Source: UBA4717 sp045577925
Lineage (GTDB): Bacteria > Bacillota > Clostridia > Oscillospirales > CAG-272
Length of the DNA: 57,259 nt
Direction: 5' to 3'
Assembly (NCBI GenBank): GCA_045577925.1
Contig: JAZNJH010000010.1
Span: 1 to 57,259 of the forward strand
In this document: in pieces, positions 23,678-32,168 of the stretch
Layout of the letters: each line of letters starts with the position of its first letter
How positions within the stretch are numbered: the first letter of the stretch is position 1
Translations under genes and position numbers: made by a program
The notes under the pieces: generated by a model
The model's input: only the letters and a program-made list of their open reading frames with translations
What the model was told of the DNA's origin: nothing
Databases searched by the model: none

Positions 23678-23944
23678 ATGAAATTTATAAATGCGGGCTT
23701 TAATAACATGATAGCCCTTGACAGAATTGTCGCACTCGCTTCCCCCGATTCCGCTCCGATAAAGAGGATTGTACAGGACGCAAAGGACGACGGCCGTGCA
23801 ATCGATATAAGCTGCGGCAGACGTACCCGCTCGGTTATCATAACCGACAGCGATCACGTTATACTTTCGGCGATCCAGCCCGAAACGCTTTCATCAAGAC
23901 TTAACGGAAAATCGGACAACGACGAAGCAGACACAGACGAATAA
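23678..23944 (+). CDS. remA: RemA-type DNA-binding regulator (DUF370)
   Basis: 88 residues. The core (FINAGFNNMIALDRIVAL, ASPDSAPIKRIVQDAKDDGRAIDISCGRRTRSVIITDSDHVILS) matches RemA/DUF370, which in Bacillus subtilis forms ring-like oligomers that bind upstream of matrix and osmoprotection genes. The basic RRTR patch is kept. The C-terminus (about residues 72-88) is an acidic tail absent from the shortest homologs. It is encoded 26 bases after yicC in the same operon. Its targets here are unknown. Confidence 0.93.
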   Translation: MKFINAGFNNMIALDRIVALASPDSAPIKRIVQDAKDDGRAIDISCGRRTRSVIITDSDHVILSAIQPETLSSRLNGKSDNDEADTDE

Positions 23945-24016
23945 GGAAAATAATACAAGTCAAAAATAATAACACAGCATTTTACTGAGCCGATATGCGG
24001 CAGATTGGAGACCATT

Positions 24017-24295
24017 ATGATTTACCCGTCAATCGACAACCTTACAAAAGGAAAGTTCAACAGATACACACTCGTTGTTGCAACTGCAAAATGCGCGCGT
24101 ATCGTAACAGATGAATACGTACGTCAGCGTGAGGCTGCAGAAAAGCTCATTTCCAACAAGGAAACCGAAAAGAGCTTAGTCGCAATGATAAAGCGCGAAT
24201 TCCGCGACGACAAGGCTGTTAAAACGGCTATCAACCGTCTCGATTCGGGCGAATTCAGAATAAAGGAAGAGTCGCTTATATTCGACGAAGAATAA
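24017..24295 (+). CDS. rpoZ: DNA-directed RNA polymerase omega subunit
   Basis: 92 residues starting at the ATG at 24017 (MIYPSIDNLTKGKFNRYTLVVATAKCARIV), with GGAGA upstream; the in-frame TTG at 24005 lies within that site. Omega stabilises the beta-prime subunit of RNA polymerase. The YTLVVATAKCAR helix corresponds to the conserved omega core. The C-terminal third (from about residue 45) is highly charged and specific to this lineage. It sits 72 bases after remA and 13 before priA. The gap before it contains no remnant of gmk. Confidence 0.9.
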   Translation: MIYPSIDNLTKGKFNRYTLVVATAKCARIVTDEYVRQREAAEKLISNKETEKSLVAMIKREFRDDKAVKTAINRLDSGEFRIKEESLIFDEE

Positions 24296-24308
24296 GCGCA
24301 AAGGATTT

Positions 24309-26588
24309 ATGAGGGAAGAAAACTCTGCTGTATACGCCGGAGTTTACGTGCTCGACCTGCCGCTCGCGGCAGAGAGGATCTACGACTATCTTATTCCCGA
24401 TGAGCTCAGGGGTAAGGTCGTGCCCGGCACAATAGTAAAAGTCCCTTTTTCAAGAGGAAACCGCAGCCGGCTTGCCGTTGTTGTTCATGTCGGCTCGAGC
24501 TGTCAATATGATAAAGTCAAGCCCGTGCTCGCGGTCGCAACCGACCGTATTTCTCTTGATGAGGAAATGCTCGGGCTATGCGCATTTTTAATGGAACGCA
24601 CCTTCTGCACGTTTACAGACGCGCTTCATACGGTTGCAGGTCCCGTAGATCAGATAGCAGCGGGCAAGCTCAAGGCAATAAACGAATACAGCTATACGCT
24701 TACAGATGCGGGACACCGTACAGCTGTACGCGGAAGCGTACGTCAGCGCATCGTGAGTCTTTTGCTTGAAAACGAGTCTCTTACCAAAAAAGAGCTTGCA
24801 GAGAAATGCTCTGCCACGTCAGCACAGCTTAACGGCATGGTAGAAATGGGGCTTTTAGACTGCAAGAAGACCGAGCTTTTCAGAAATTCATATAACAAGT
24901 CTGCGCATGGTGCAAAAGAAGCAGAGCTAAGCAAAGCGCAGCAGTCGGCGTTTGAAGAGTTATCCCGCGAGCTTGAAGCGGGCGAAGCACGCGCGGCGCT
25001 ACTTTACGGCATAACGGGAAGCGGAAAAACTCGTGTTATTAAGGCTCTTATAGACAAAACCGTGCAAAACGGCAAATCGGTCATCGTGCTCGTTCCCGAA
25101 ATATCGCTCACACCTCAGACGGTAGACTTGTTCTGCTCATATTACGGAGAGCGCGTTGCAGTCCTTCACTCCTCTCTCACCCAAGCCGAGCGCTTCGACG
25201 CAAGGCGTAAGATAGAGCGCGGAGATATAGACGTCGTTATCGGAACGAGAAGCGCCGTTTTTGCTCCGCTTAAAAATCTTGGCATGATAGTCCTCGACGA
25301 GGAGCAGGAGCACACCTTCAAATCGGATATGTCGCCAAAATATCACACCAAGGATATAGCAAGATACAGGGTTGCGCACCACAGAGCGCTTATGCTGTTA
25401 TCGTCGGCGACCCCCTCGTTCGAAAGCTTTTACAAAGCCGAGAGCGGAAAATACAAGCTTGTCAGATTAACAGAGCGCTATGGCAACGCTAAGCTTCCCG
25501 AGGTTATAATCGCCGATTCAAGACTTGACTCTCTTGCAGGTAACACCTCAGTTATCGGAAGCGTTCTTAAAGAAGAAATACAAAAAAATCTCGAGCGCGG
25601 CGAGCAAAGTATTCTTTTTGTAAACCGCCGCGGATATAATAATTTTGTATCCTGCATTATGTGTGGCGAGGTTATAAGCTGTCCTAACTGCAGCGTATCG
25701 TTAACGCTTCATAAAAAGAGAAACTCAAATGGCGGCACGCTTATGTGCCACTATTGCTCGCACAGAGAGCCGCTACCCACTCTCTGCCCGAACTGCCAAA
25801 GCAAGCACCTTAATTTCAAGGGCTTTGGTACACAGCTTGCCGAAAACGAGCTTCGCGAAAAGTTCCCCACGGCAAAAATCATCCGCATGGATGCGGATAC
25901 TGTATCGGGAAAATCAAATGCTGAAGATACTACATTCCGCCACGAACAGATACTCAAGGATTTCAGAGAACACAAAGCGGATATTTTACTTGGTACGCAA
26001 ATGGTAACTAAAGGGCACGATTTCCCGAACGTTACACTCGTCGGAATAGTTAATGCCGACTCTGCTCTTTATCTTGACGATTACAGAGCAACAGAGCGCG
26101 CGTTTTCGCTTGTAACTCAGGTTATAGGCAGAGCCGGACGAGGAAATAAGCCGGGACGCGCAGTAATACAAACATATAATCCCGAAAACGAAACGCTTAC
26201 ATATGCCGCGGCGCAGGACTACAATAGCTTTTATAAAAGTGCGATAAAGCTTCGCCGCACGCTCGTATTCCCCCCGTTTTGCGATTTTGCGCTGATAAGC
26301 CTTTCAAGCGAAAGGGAAAACGAGCTCTTTCTTGCAACAAACGAGCTTGATGCAAGGCTCAGAGAGCTTATCGGGCCCGGGGGCAAATACTCAGACATTG
26401 CGGCAACGGCATTCAGACCGATAGAAGCGCCTGTATACAAGGTCAACAACGTATACCGTATGCGCATAGTAATAAAATGCGCGTTTAATAAAAAATGCAG
26501 AGAGCTTATCTCGCTCTTGCTTCATGAATTCACGCAAAAATACCCGTCTGTGTCTGTTGGCGCAGACATAAATCCCACAAACATATGA
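24309..26588 (+). CDS. priA: Primosomal replication restart helicase PriA
   Basis: 759 residues. It is a superfamily 2 DNA helicase that reloads the replisome at stalled forks. A 3'-DNA-binding domain occupies about residues 10-105. The Walker A motif GITGSGKT, the DEEQ box, SSATPSFES, and the two zinc sites (CIMCGEVISCPNC and CHYCSH...CPNC) are intact. The helicase C-half contains LGTQMVTKGHDFPNVTLVG and QVIGRAGRG, and the C-terminal domain ends around residue 755. The ATG is preceded by AAAGG with short spacing. It is followed 15 bases later by def, the classical Firmicutes order. Confidence 0.98.
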   Translation: MREENSAVYAGVYVLDLPLAAERIYDYLIPDELRGKVVPGTIVKVPFSRGNRSRLAVVVHVGSSCQYDKVKPVLAVATDRISLDEEMLGLCAFLMERTFCTFTDALHTVAGPVDQIAAGKLKAINEYSYTLTDAGHRTAVRGSVRQRIVSLLLENESLTKKELAEKCSATSAQLNGMVEMGLLDCKKTELFRNSYNKSAHGAKEAELSKAQQSAFEELSRELEAGEARAALLYGITGSGKTRVIKALIDKTVQNGKSVIVLVPEISLTPQTVDLFCSYYGERVAVLHSSLTQAERFDARRKIERGDIDVVIGTRSAVFAPLKNLGMIVLDEEQEHTFKSDMSPKYHTKDIARYRVAHHRALMLLSSATPSFESFYKAESGKYKLVRLTERYGNAKLPEVIIADSRLDSLAGNTSVIGSVLKEEIQKNLERGEQSILFVNRRGYNNFVSCIMCGEVISCPNCSVSLTLHKKRNSNGGTLMCHYCSHREPLPTLCPNCQSKHLNFKGFGTQLAENELREKFPTAKIIRMDADTVSGKSNAEDTTFRHEQILKDFREHKADILLGTQMVTKGHDFPNVTLVGIVNADSALYLDDYRATERAFSLVTQVIGRAGRGNKPGRAVIQTYNPENETLTYAAAQDYNSFYKSAIKLRRTLVFPPFCDFALISLSSERENELFLATNELDARLRELIGPGGKYSDIAATAFRPIEAPVYKVNNVYRMRIVIKCAFNKKCRELISLLLHEFTQKYPSVSVGADINPTNI

Positions 26589-26603
26589 AAGGAGCCGCAT
26601 TAA

Positions 26604-27119
26604 ATGGCACTTCTTAATATAGTCACAGACGAAGATCCCATACTCAGACGTATAAGCCGTCCGGTTGATGAAATAACACCCAGAATAATCACCCTTCTTG
26701 ACGACATGAGAGATACTCTTCACAAGGCAGAGGGCGCAGGTCTTGCCGCAGTTCAGGTTGGCGTACTACGCAGGATCGCTCTCGTTGAGGTTGAAGAGGG
26801 TAACACAATAGAGCTTATCAATCCCGAAATAATTGAACGCTCGGGTTCACAAAACGAAGTTGAAGGCTGTCTTTCTCTTCCGCACCAGTGGGGCGTAACA
26901 GAAAGACCGATGAAAGTATGTGTGCGCGCCATGAACAGACACGGCGAAAGCTTCACTATAACGGGTGAGGGGCTTCTTGCCCGCGCGCTCTGCCATGAGA
27001 TAGACCATCTTGACGGCAAGCTTTTTATTGACTGCGCCATCAGAATGATAGATGAAGAAGAATTACAGTCGGGCTCTAAAAGAAGCAGAAGAAGACGTTC
27101 TTCACGGGGAAACGGATAA
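26604..27119 (+). CDS. def: Peptide deformylase
   Basis: 171 residues. It removes the N-formyl group from nascent proteins using a metal bound by Cys89 in EGCLS and His131/His135 in HEIDH, with catalytic Glu132. The GAGLAAVQVG motif (residues 44-53) is intact. The C-terminus is a basic, arginine- and serine-rich tail (KRSRRRRSSRGNG) that may contact the ribosome. Its TAA overlaps the ATG of fmt by one base (TAATG), giving translational coupling of the deformylase and formyltransferase genes. Confidence 0.98.
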   Translation: MALLNIVTDEDPILRRISRPVDEITPRIITLLDDMRDTLHKAEGAGLAAVQVGVLRRIALVEVEEGNTIELINPEIIERSGSQNEVEGCLSLPHQWGVTERPMKVCVRAMNRHGESFTITGEGLLARALCHEIDHLDGKLFIDCAIRMIDEEELQSGSKRSRRRRSSRGNG

Positions 27120-28063
27120 TGAAAATACTTTTTATGGGAACTCCCGACTTCGCGGCATGCGTTCTTGAAAAAATATGCGATTCAAATGACGAAATTGTTG
27201 GTGTGGTAACACAGCCCGATAAGCCGCGTGGCCGCGGATATGAGCTTGCTCAGTCGGCAGTTAAGAAGATGGCGCTCGAAAAAGGTATACCTGTATATCA
27301 GCCCGAAACGCTTCGTGACAATGCATTTTTACCCGAGCTTGAAGCGCTATCTCCCGAGCTTATCATTGTCGCGGCGTATGGAAAGATACTTCCCCTCTAC
27401 GTGCTTGATTTCCCGAGGCTTGGCTGTATAAACGTACACGGCTCGCTTCTGCCCGAATACAGGGGTGCCGCACCTATTCAGAGAGCTATAATCGACGGCA
27501 AGACCCAAACGGGCATTACGATTATGAAAATGGCACAGGGGCTTGACACTGGCGACATGCTTTTATGGAAAACTGTCGATATACTCGAAAACGATAATTT
27601 TGAAAGCGTTCACGACAAGCTCGCGGAATGTGCAAAAGAAGCAATAGCCGAGGCTGTTGAGGTAATCCGCGAGGGACGTGACGTTTATAAAAAGCAGGAC
27701 GACTCTCTTGCCACATACGCCGAAAAGATTACAAAAAACGACTGCCTTATAAGCTTTTGGGGAAATGCAAATGAGATACACAACAGAATAAGAGGTCTTT
27801 CGCCGATCCCGCTGTCTTTTGCTTATCTTGACTCAAAAATGATAAAATTCACTTCTTCGGTTATAGTAAGTAGTGACGGCGAAAACCCCGATGATATCGT
27901 TGGTAAGATAACCGATACAAAAGACGGCATGATAACAGTTGCATGCAAACACGGTTCTATCGGTATAACCGGCGTTTTGCCCGAGGGCAAAAAAAGAATG
28001 TCCTCAGGTGATTTCATTCGCGGTAAGCAAGGGCTTGAGGGTATGTTTTTCGCCGAAAAATAA
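27119..28063 (+). CDS. fmt: Methionyl-tRNA formyltransferase
   Basis: 314 residues, the usual length. It formylates initiator Met-tRNA using 10-formyltetrahydrofolate. The opening MKILFMGTPDFA, the folate-binding/catalytic INVHGSLLPEYRGAAPIQRAI and GITIMKMAQGLDTGDM blocks are intact, followed by a C-terminal OB-like tRNA-binding domain from about residue 205. The start overlaps the def stop. The next gene (yugP-like) begins 15 bases later. Confidence 0.98.
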   Translation: MKILFMGTPDFAACVLEKICDSNDEIVGVVTQPDKPRGRGYELAQSAVKKMALEKGIPVYQPETLRDNAFLPELEALSPELIIVAAYGKILPLYVLDFPRLGCINVHGSLLPEYRGAAPIQRAIIDGKTQTGITIMKMAQGLDTGDMLLWKTVDILENDNFESVHDKLAECAKEAIAEAVEVIREGRDVYKKQDDSLATYAEKITKNDCLISFWGNANEIHNRIRGLSPIPLSFAYLDSKMIKFTSSVIVSSDGENPDDIVGKITDTKDGMITVACKHGSIGITGVLPEGKKRMSSGDFIRGKQGLEGMFFAEK

Positions 28064-28078
28064 AAGGGAGTTTTTGTT

Positions 28079-28771
28079 ATGTTCTTCTACGGAATAGATT
28101 CAACTTATCTTTTACTCGTACTTCCGGCTGTACTTTTCGCCTTCTGGGCGCAGTCCAACGTACAGTCAACTTTTAAAAAATACAGTAAAATAAACGTGCC
28201 CGGCATGACGGGATACGACAGCGCCAGAATAATCCTTGATACAAACGGGCTAAACAACGTTAAAATCGAAAGGGTTTCAGGTAATCTGACAGACCACTAT
28301 GACCCGAAAGCAAACGTTATAAGGCTTTCAGACTCGGTTTACGGGGCAAACACCGCCGCGGCGGTTGGCGTTGCCGCTCATGAAGCGGGTCACGCGGTAC
28401 AGCACGCAGTTGGCTACACGCCCATCAAGATCAGAAGCGCTATCATACCGATAACCAACATCGGCTCAAATCTTGCTCTTCCGCTCGTGCTTCTCGGTAT
28501 ACTTTTATCTCAGCCGGGACTTGCATATATCGGGATTGCGGCGTTCGGCCTTTCAACACTTTTTCAGCTTGTAACGCTTCCCGTTGAATTCAATGCAAGT
28601 AACCGCGCCATAGACGCTCTCAAAGCGGGCGGCCGCATGACGGGTGAGGAGATAACAGCCTCAGGCAAAGTACTGAGAGCGGCGGCGCTGACCTACGTTG
28701 CCGCACTGGCGGTATCACTTGCAAACCTTTTAAGACTTATTTCGCTTGTTAACAGATCGTCAAGAAGATAA
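28079..28771 (+). CDS. yugP: YugP-family membrane zinc metallopeptidase
   Basis: 230 residues with one N-terminal membrane segment (about 8-24) and further hydrophobic segments near 130-180 and 205-220. The zinc motif His101-Glu102-x-x-His105 (AAHEAGHAVQHA) is intact, with EFNASNRA downstream as the likely third-ligand region. The family is uncharacterised but conserved and often encoded, as here, between fmt and rsmB. The physiological substrate is not known. Confidence 0.93.
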   Translation: MFFYGIDSTYLLLVLPAVLFAFWAQSNVQSTFKKYSKINVPGMTGYDSARIILDTNGLNNVKIERVSGNLTDHYDPKANVIRLSDSVYGANTAAAVGVAAHEAGHAVQHAVGYTPIKIRSAIIPITNIGSNLALPLVLLGILLSQPGLAYIGIAAFGLSTLFQLVTLPVEFNASNRAIDALKAGGRMTGEEITASGKVLRAAALTYVAALAVSLANLLRLISLVNRSSRR

Positions 28772-28789
28772 AAGACGGAGGATGATGTC

Positions 28790-30181
28790 TTGCACAGCGC
28801 CCGTGAAATTGCATATCTTTCGCTTGAAAGATGCGAAAAGCAAAAGAAATATTCAAATCTTGAAATAGACACTACAACAAAAAAATATTCTCTCAAAGGC
28901 GCTGAAAAGGGACTTTACGTAACTCTTGTTTACGGTGTTATAGAAAGACGGCTCACACTTGATTTTATAATCTCTGCGCTTTCAAGCCGCCCTCTTGACA
29001 AGCTTGACCGTGCTGTTATAATATCTCTCAGACTCGGTCTTTATCAGCTTATGTTTATGGACAAGATACCCGAGAGCGCGGCGGTTAACGAGAGCGTGAA
29101 GCTTTCTGTTTCTCACGCAAACAAAGGGCTCGGCGGATTTGTTAACGCGATACTGAGAAGCTTTCTCAGAGCTACGAAAGGCAAAAACATCAAAAATCTT
29201 AATGAGGTTTTCGACTGTGAGCCTTTTAAAGAAAAGCTTGATCTGCTTGATAAATATGAAAAAATGTCGATATTATACTCATACCCGAAATGGCTGTGCG
29301 AGCATTTTGCTCTGTCATACTCCCAAAAAGATGCAGAAAATATAATGGCCGCGCAAAACGACAGCAGAAGCACAAGCTTCAGAGTAAATACCCTTAAAGC
29401 TGACCGTGACTCTGTCCTTGCTACAATAAAAGAGCGCGGTATAACTGCAAAAAAGACAAAGTTTTCACCGTTTGGCATCATCTGCGACGGCGGCGCGGTA
29501 TCTGAGCTTTCAGATCTTTTTGAATCGGGCAAACTGTTCGTTCAGGACGAAGCATCTCAGCTTGCCTCTCTCGTACTCGGTGCTATGTGTGGTGAAAAAA
29601 TTATAGACTGTTGCGCATGCCCGGGAGGCAAAAGCTTTTCAAGCGCAATTCTGATGGAAAACCGCGGTGAAATAATATCGTGCGATCTTCATAAAAGTAA
29701 GCTTTCTCTTATAGAAAGCGGTGCAGCAAGGCTTGGAATCGATATCATAAAAACAAAAGAAGGAGACTCTTCCAAATTTGATGAGGAGCTTGCAGATATA
29801 AACGGATGCGGTGCCGACAGGGTGTTATGCGACGTTCCCTGCTCAGGCCTTGGAGTAATAGCAAAAAAGCCCGAGGTCAGATACAAAGACCCGTCAGATA
29901 TAGAAAGGCTTCCCGAAATACAGAGAAAAATACTTTATAACTGTTCAAAATACGTAAAGTCCGGCGGTGTGCTCGTATATTCAACCTGCACGCTTAATCC
30001 CGAAGAAAATGAAAATAACGTAAATAAGTTTCTTACAGACAATCCCGATTTTGAACCGTGCGATTTTTCGTTTGTTTCAGAAAACGGACAAACAATTGAA
30101 AGCAAACAGGGATTTTTAACCTTGTTTACACATATTCATAATACAGATGGATTTTTTATCGCAAAGATGAAAAGAAGGTAA
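28790..30181 (+). CDS. rsmB: 16S rRNA (cytosine-967 C5)-methyltransferase
   Basis: 463 residues. It starts with a TTG at 28790, supported by GGAGGA seven bases upstream. An N-terminal NusB-like RNA-binding domain (about residues 1-140, with LYQLMFMDKIPESAAVNESVKL) precedes an SAM-dependent methyltransferase domain with CACPGGKSF for cofactor binding. The two catalytic cysteines lie in DVPCSGLG and YSTCTLNPEENE. It methylates C967 of 16S rRNA. It is 18 bases after the yugP-like gene and 18 before rlmN. Confidence 0.97.
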   Translation: MHSAREIAYLSLERCEKQKKYSNLEIDTTTKKYSLKGAEKGLYVTLVYGVIERRLTLDFIISALSSRPLDKLDRAVIISLRLGLYQLMFMDKIPESAAVNESVKLSVSHANKGLGGFVNAILRSFLRATKGKNIKNLNEVFDCEPFKEKLDLLDKYEKMSILYSYPKWLCEHFALSYSQKDAENIMAAQNDSRSTSFRVNTLKADRDSVLATIKERGITAKKTKFSPFGIICDGGAVSELSDLFESGKLFVQDEASQLASLVLGAMCGEKIIDCCACPGGKSFSSAILMENRGEIISCDLHKSKLSLIESGAARLGIDIIKTKEGDSSKFDEELADINGCGADRVLCDVPCSGLGVIAKKPEVRYKDPSDIERLPEIQRKILYNCSKYVKSGGVLVYSTCTLNPEENENNVNKFLTDNPDFEPCDFSFVSENGQTIESKQGFLTLFTHIHNTDGFFIAKMKRR

Positions 30182-30199
30182 AAAAAGGAGGTCATAGTT

Positions 30200-31267
30200 T
30201 TGACAGACAAGCCCGATATAATGTCGATGAATAAGAGCGAGCTTCGAGCTTATCTTACAGAAAATTATGGTCTTCCCCGCTTCAGAGCAGATCAGATATT
30301 TGAGTGGCTGATCAAAGGCGCAGGCTTTGAGAATATGACCAATCTCTCAAAAGAGCTAAGGCAAAAGCTCTCGCAGGAGCTGTTCTGTTCCCTGCCGAAA
30401 ATCGAAAAGAAGCTCGTATCAAAAATAGACGGTACTGTTAAATATCTGTTCAGACTTTACGACGGTAATTATATAGAAAGCGTCGTTATGCACTACTCTC
30501 ACGGAAATACCATTTGTATATCAAGTGAGGTTGGCTGCAATATGGGCTGCAGATTCTGCGCGTCCACAATAGGCGGTATGGCAAGAAAGCTTTTGCCCGG
30601 CGAAATGCTCGGTCAGGTTGCGGCGGCAAACTTTGACGGCGCAGATATTTCAAATATAGTTATGATGGGGATCGGCGAGCCGCTTGATAACTATGATAAC
30701 GTTATAAAATTCTTAAAGCTTGTAACCTCGGGCGAAGGACTCAATATTGGTGCAAGGCATATATCGCTCTCAACCTGCGGCCTTGCTGATAAAATACTTG
30801 ACCTTGCAAAAGAAGAGTTTGGTATAACCCTCTCGATATCGCTTCATGCATGCGATGATGAAACGCGCTCGGCAATCATGCCGATCAACAACAAATGGAA
30901 TATAGAGACTCTTCTGAGTGCATGCCGCGAATATTTTATAACAACTGGCAGGCGTATTTCGTTTGAATACACGCTTATCGCAGGCAAAAACGATTCTGCA
31001 CAACAGGCAAACAGACTTGCAGACCTGTTTTATAAGTATTTCAGCGAAGACGGCAGACTATTGCCGATACACGTAAACCTTATCCCCGTTAACGAGGTCT
31101 CCGAAAGAGATTTTGAAACAAGCTCTGCACAGGCTGTTAAAAAATTCGCCGAAGCTCTTGAGAAGAGGCGGATAAACGCAACCGTACGGCGTAAGCTCGG
31201 GCCTGACATCAACGCATCCTGCGGTCAGCTGAGAAGAAGCGCCGAAAAAGAAAAAAAGCAGGACTGA
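30200..31267 (+). CDS. rlmN: 23S rRNA (adenine-2503 C2)-methyltransferase, radical SAM
   Basis: 355 residues. The start is a TTG at 30200 with AGGAGGT nine bases upstream. The radical SAM cluster is bound by Cys113, Cys117 and Cys120 (CNMGCRFC), followed by GEMLGQV and MMGIGEPLDNYDNV. The catalytic methyl-carrying cysteine near the C-terminus is in NASCGQLR. The enzyme methylates A2503 of 23S rRNA and some tRNAs. The C-terminal Lys-rich tail is lineage specific. Cfr-type specificity is unlikely given the standard neighbourhood. Confidence 0.97.
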   Translation: MTDKPDIMSMNKSELRAYLTENYGLPRFRADQIFEWLIKGAGFENMTNLSKELRQKLSQELFCSLPKIEKKLVSKIDGTVKYLFRLYDGNYIESVVMHYSHGNTICISSEVGCNMGCRFCASTIGGMARKLLPGEMLGQVAAANFDGADISNIVMMGIGEPLDNYDNVIKFLKLVTSGEGLNIGARHISLSTCGLADKILDLAKEEFGITLSISLHACDDETRSAIMPINNKWNIETLLSACREYFITTGRRISFEYTLIAGKNDSAQQANRLADLFYKYFSEDGRLLPIHVNLIPVNEVSERDFETSSAQAVKKFAEALEKRRINATVRRKLGPDINASCGQLRRSAEKEKKQD

Positions 31268-31325
31268 AAACAGACCAATAAAGCATAGATTAAAGCATCA
31301 CTAGCTATCGAAAGGAAAACTTCAG

Positions 31326-32117
31326 ATGATTTATTGCGGAAAGACCAATATAGGAAAGGTGAGAGCCACAAATCAGGACAGCTTCGCAGTTAAGCGCTAC
31401 TCGGACGACGTACTTCTTGCAGTTGTATGCGACGGTATGGGCGGCGTTCGTGGCGGTAATATTGCCAGCGAAACGGCTATCGAGCTTTTTATGAAAAGCT
31501 TTGAAAACAACAGCGTTGTTGATTTAAGCAAATGCGATCCTATTGACCAGACGCAGGCAACAGCCGCACTTGCTCATGCGGTCTATGATGCAAACGAGGC
31601 GGTTTATGAAAAATCGCTTAGTCAGAGCGAGCTTGCCGGCATGGGTACTACTCTCGTTGCCGCACTTATCGTGCAAAACAGGCTCTACGTTGCCAATATA
31701 GGCGACAGCCGTTTATATATTGACTCAAATAAAAAGCTCATACAGATATCCGAGGATCACTCATACGTTCAGTTTCTTATTGACGTTGGCGATATCACAC
31801 CCGAGGAAGCAAAAACTCATCCGTACAGAAACCGCATAACACGTGCGGTTGGCATACAGCCTGAGATAGACTGCGATTACTTTACCGTGGATCTTGACAA
31901 ATATCCGAATGCAAAAATACTCTTATGCTCAGACGGATTGTGCGGTCAGGTGGACAACCTTGTGATGCATAAAATAATAAACAAACCCATTTCTCGCAAT
32001 GATACTGCACAGGCTCATACTGAAAAAACAGTTGATAAGCTTATAGACGAGGCGCTGAAGGCGGGAGGACCGGATAACATTACGGTCATTCTTGTCTCAA
32101 CAGAAAAATCGCAATAA
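31326..32117 (+). CDS. prpC: PP2C-family Ser/Thr protein phosphatase
   Basis: 263 residues, soluble. All metal-binding PP2C motifs are visible: CDGMGGVRGG, GMGTTLVAALI, NIGDSRLYI, LCSDGL and GGPDNITVILV. It removes phosphate from Ser/Thr residues and antagonises the PASTA kinase encoded 51 bases downstream. AAAGG lies before the ATG. The pair regulates wall synthesis and spore germination signalling in relatives; here that role is inferred from the conserved pairing. Confidence 0.96.
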   Translation: MIYCGKTNIGKVRATNQDSFAVKRYSDDVLLAVVCDGMGGVRGGNIASETAIELFMKSFENNSVVDLSKCDPIDQTQATAALAHAVYDANEAVYEKSLSQSELAGMGTTLVAALIVQNRLYVANIGDSRLYIDSNKKLIQISEDHSYVQFLIDVGDITPEEAKTHPYRNRITRAVGIQPEIDCDYFTVDLDKYPNAKILLCSDGLCGQVDNLVMHKIINKPISRNDTAQAHTEKTVDKLIDEALKAGGPDNITVILVSTEKSQ

Positions 32118-32168
32118 TGCAGGAAAAATTACATAACGTATAAATTTAGTGTGAGAAAGGTTAAAATA

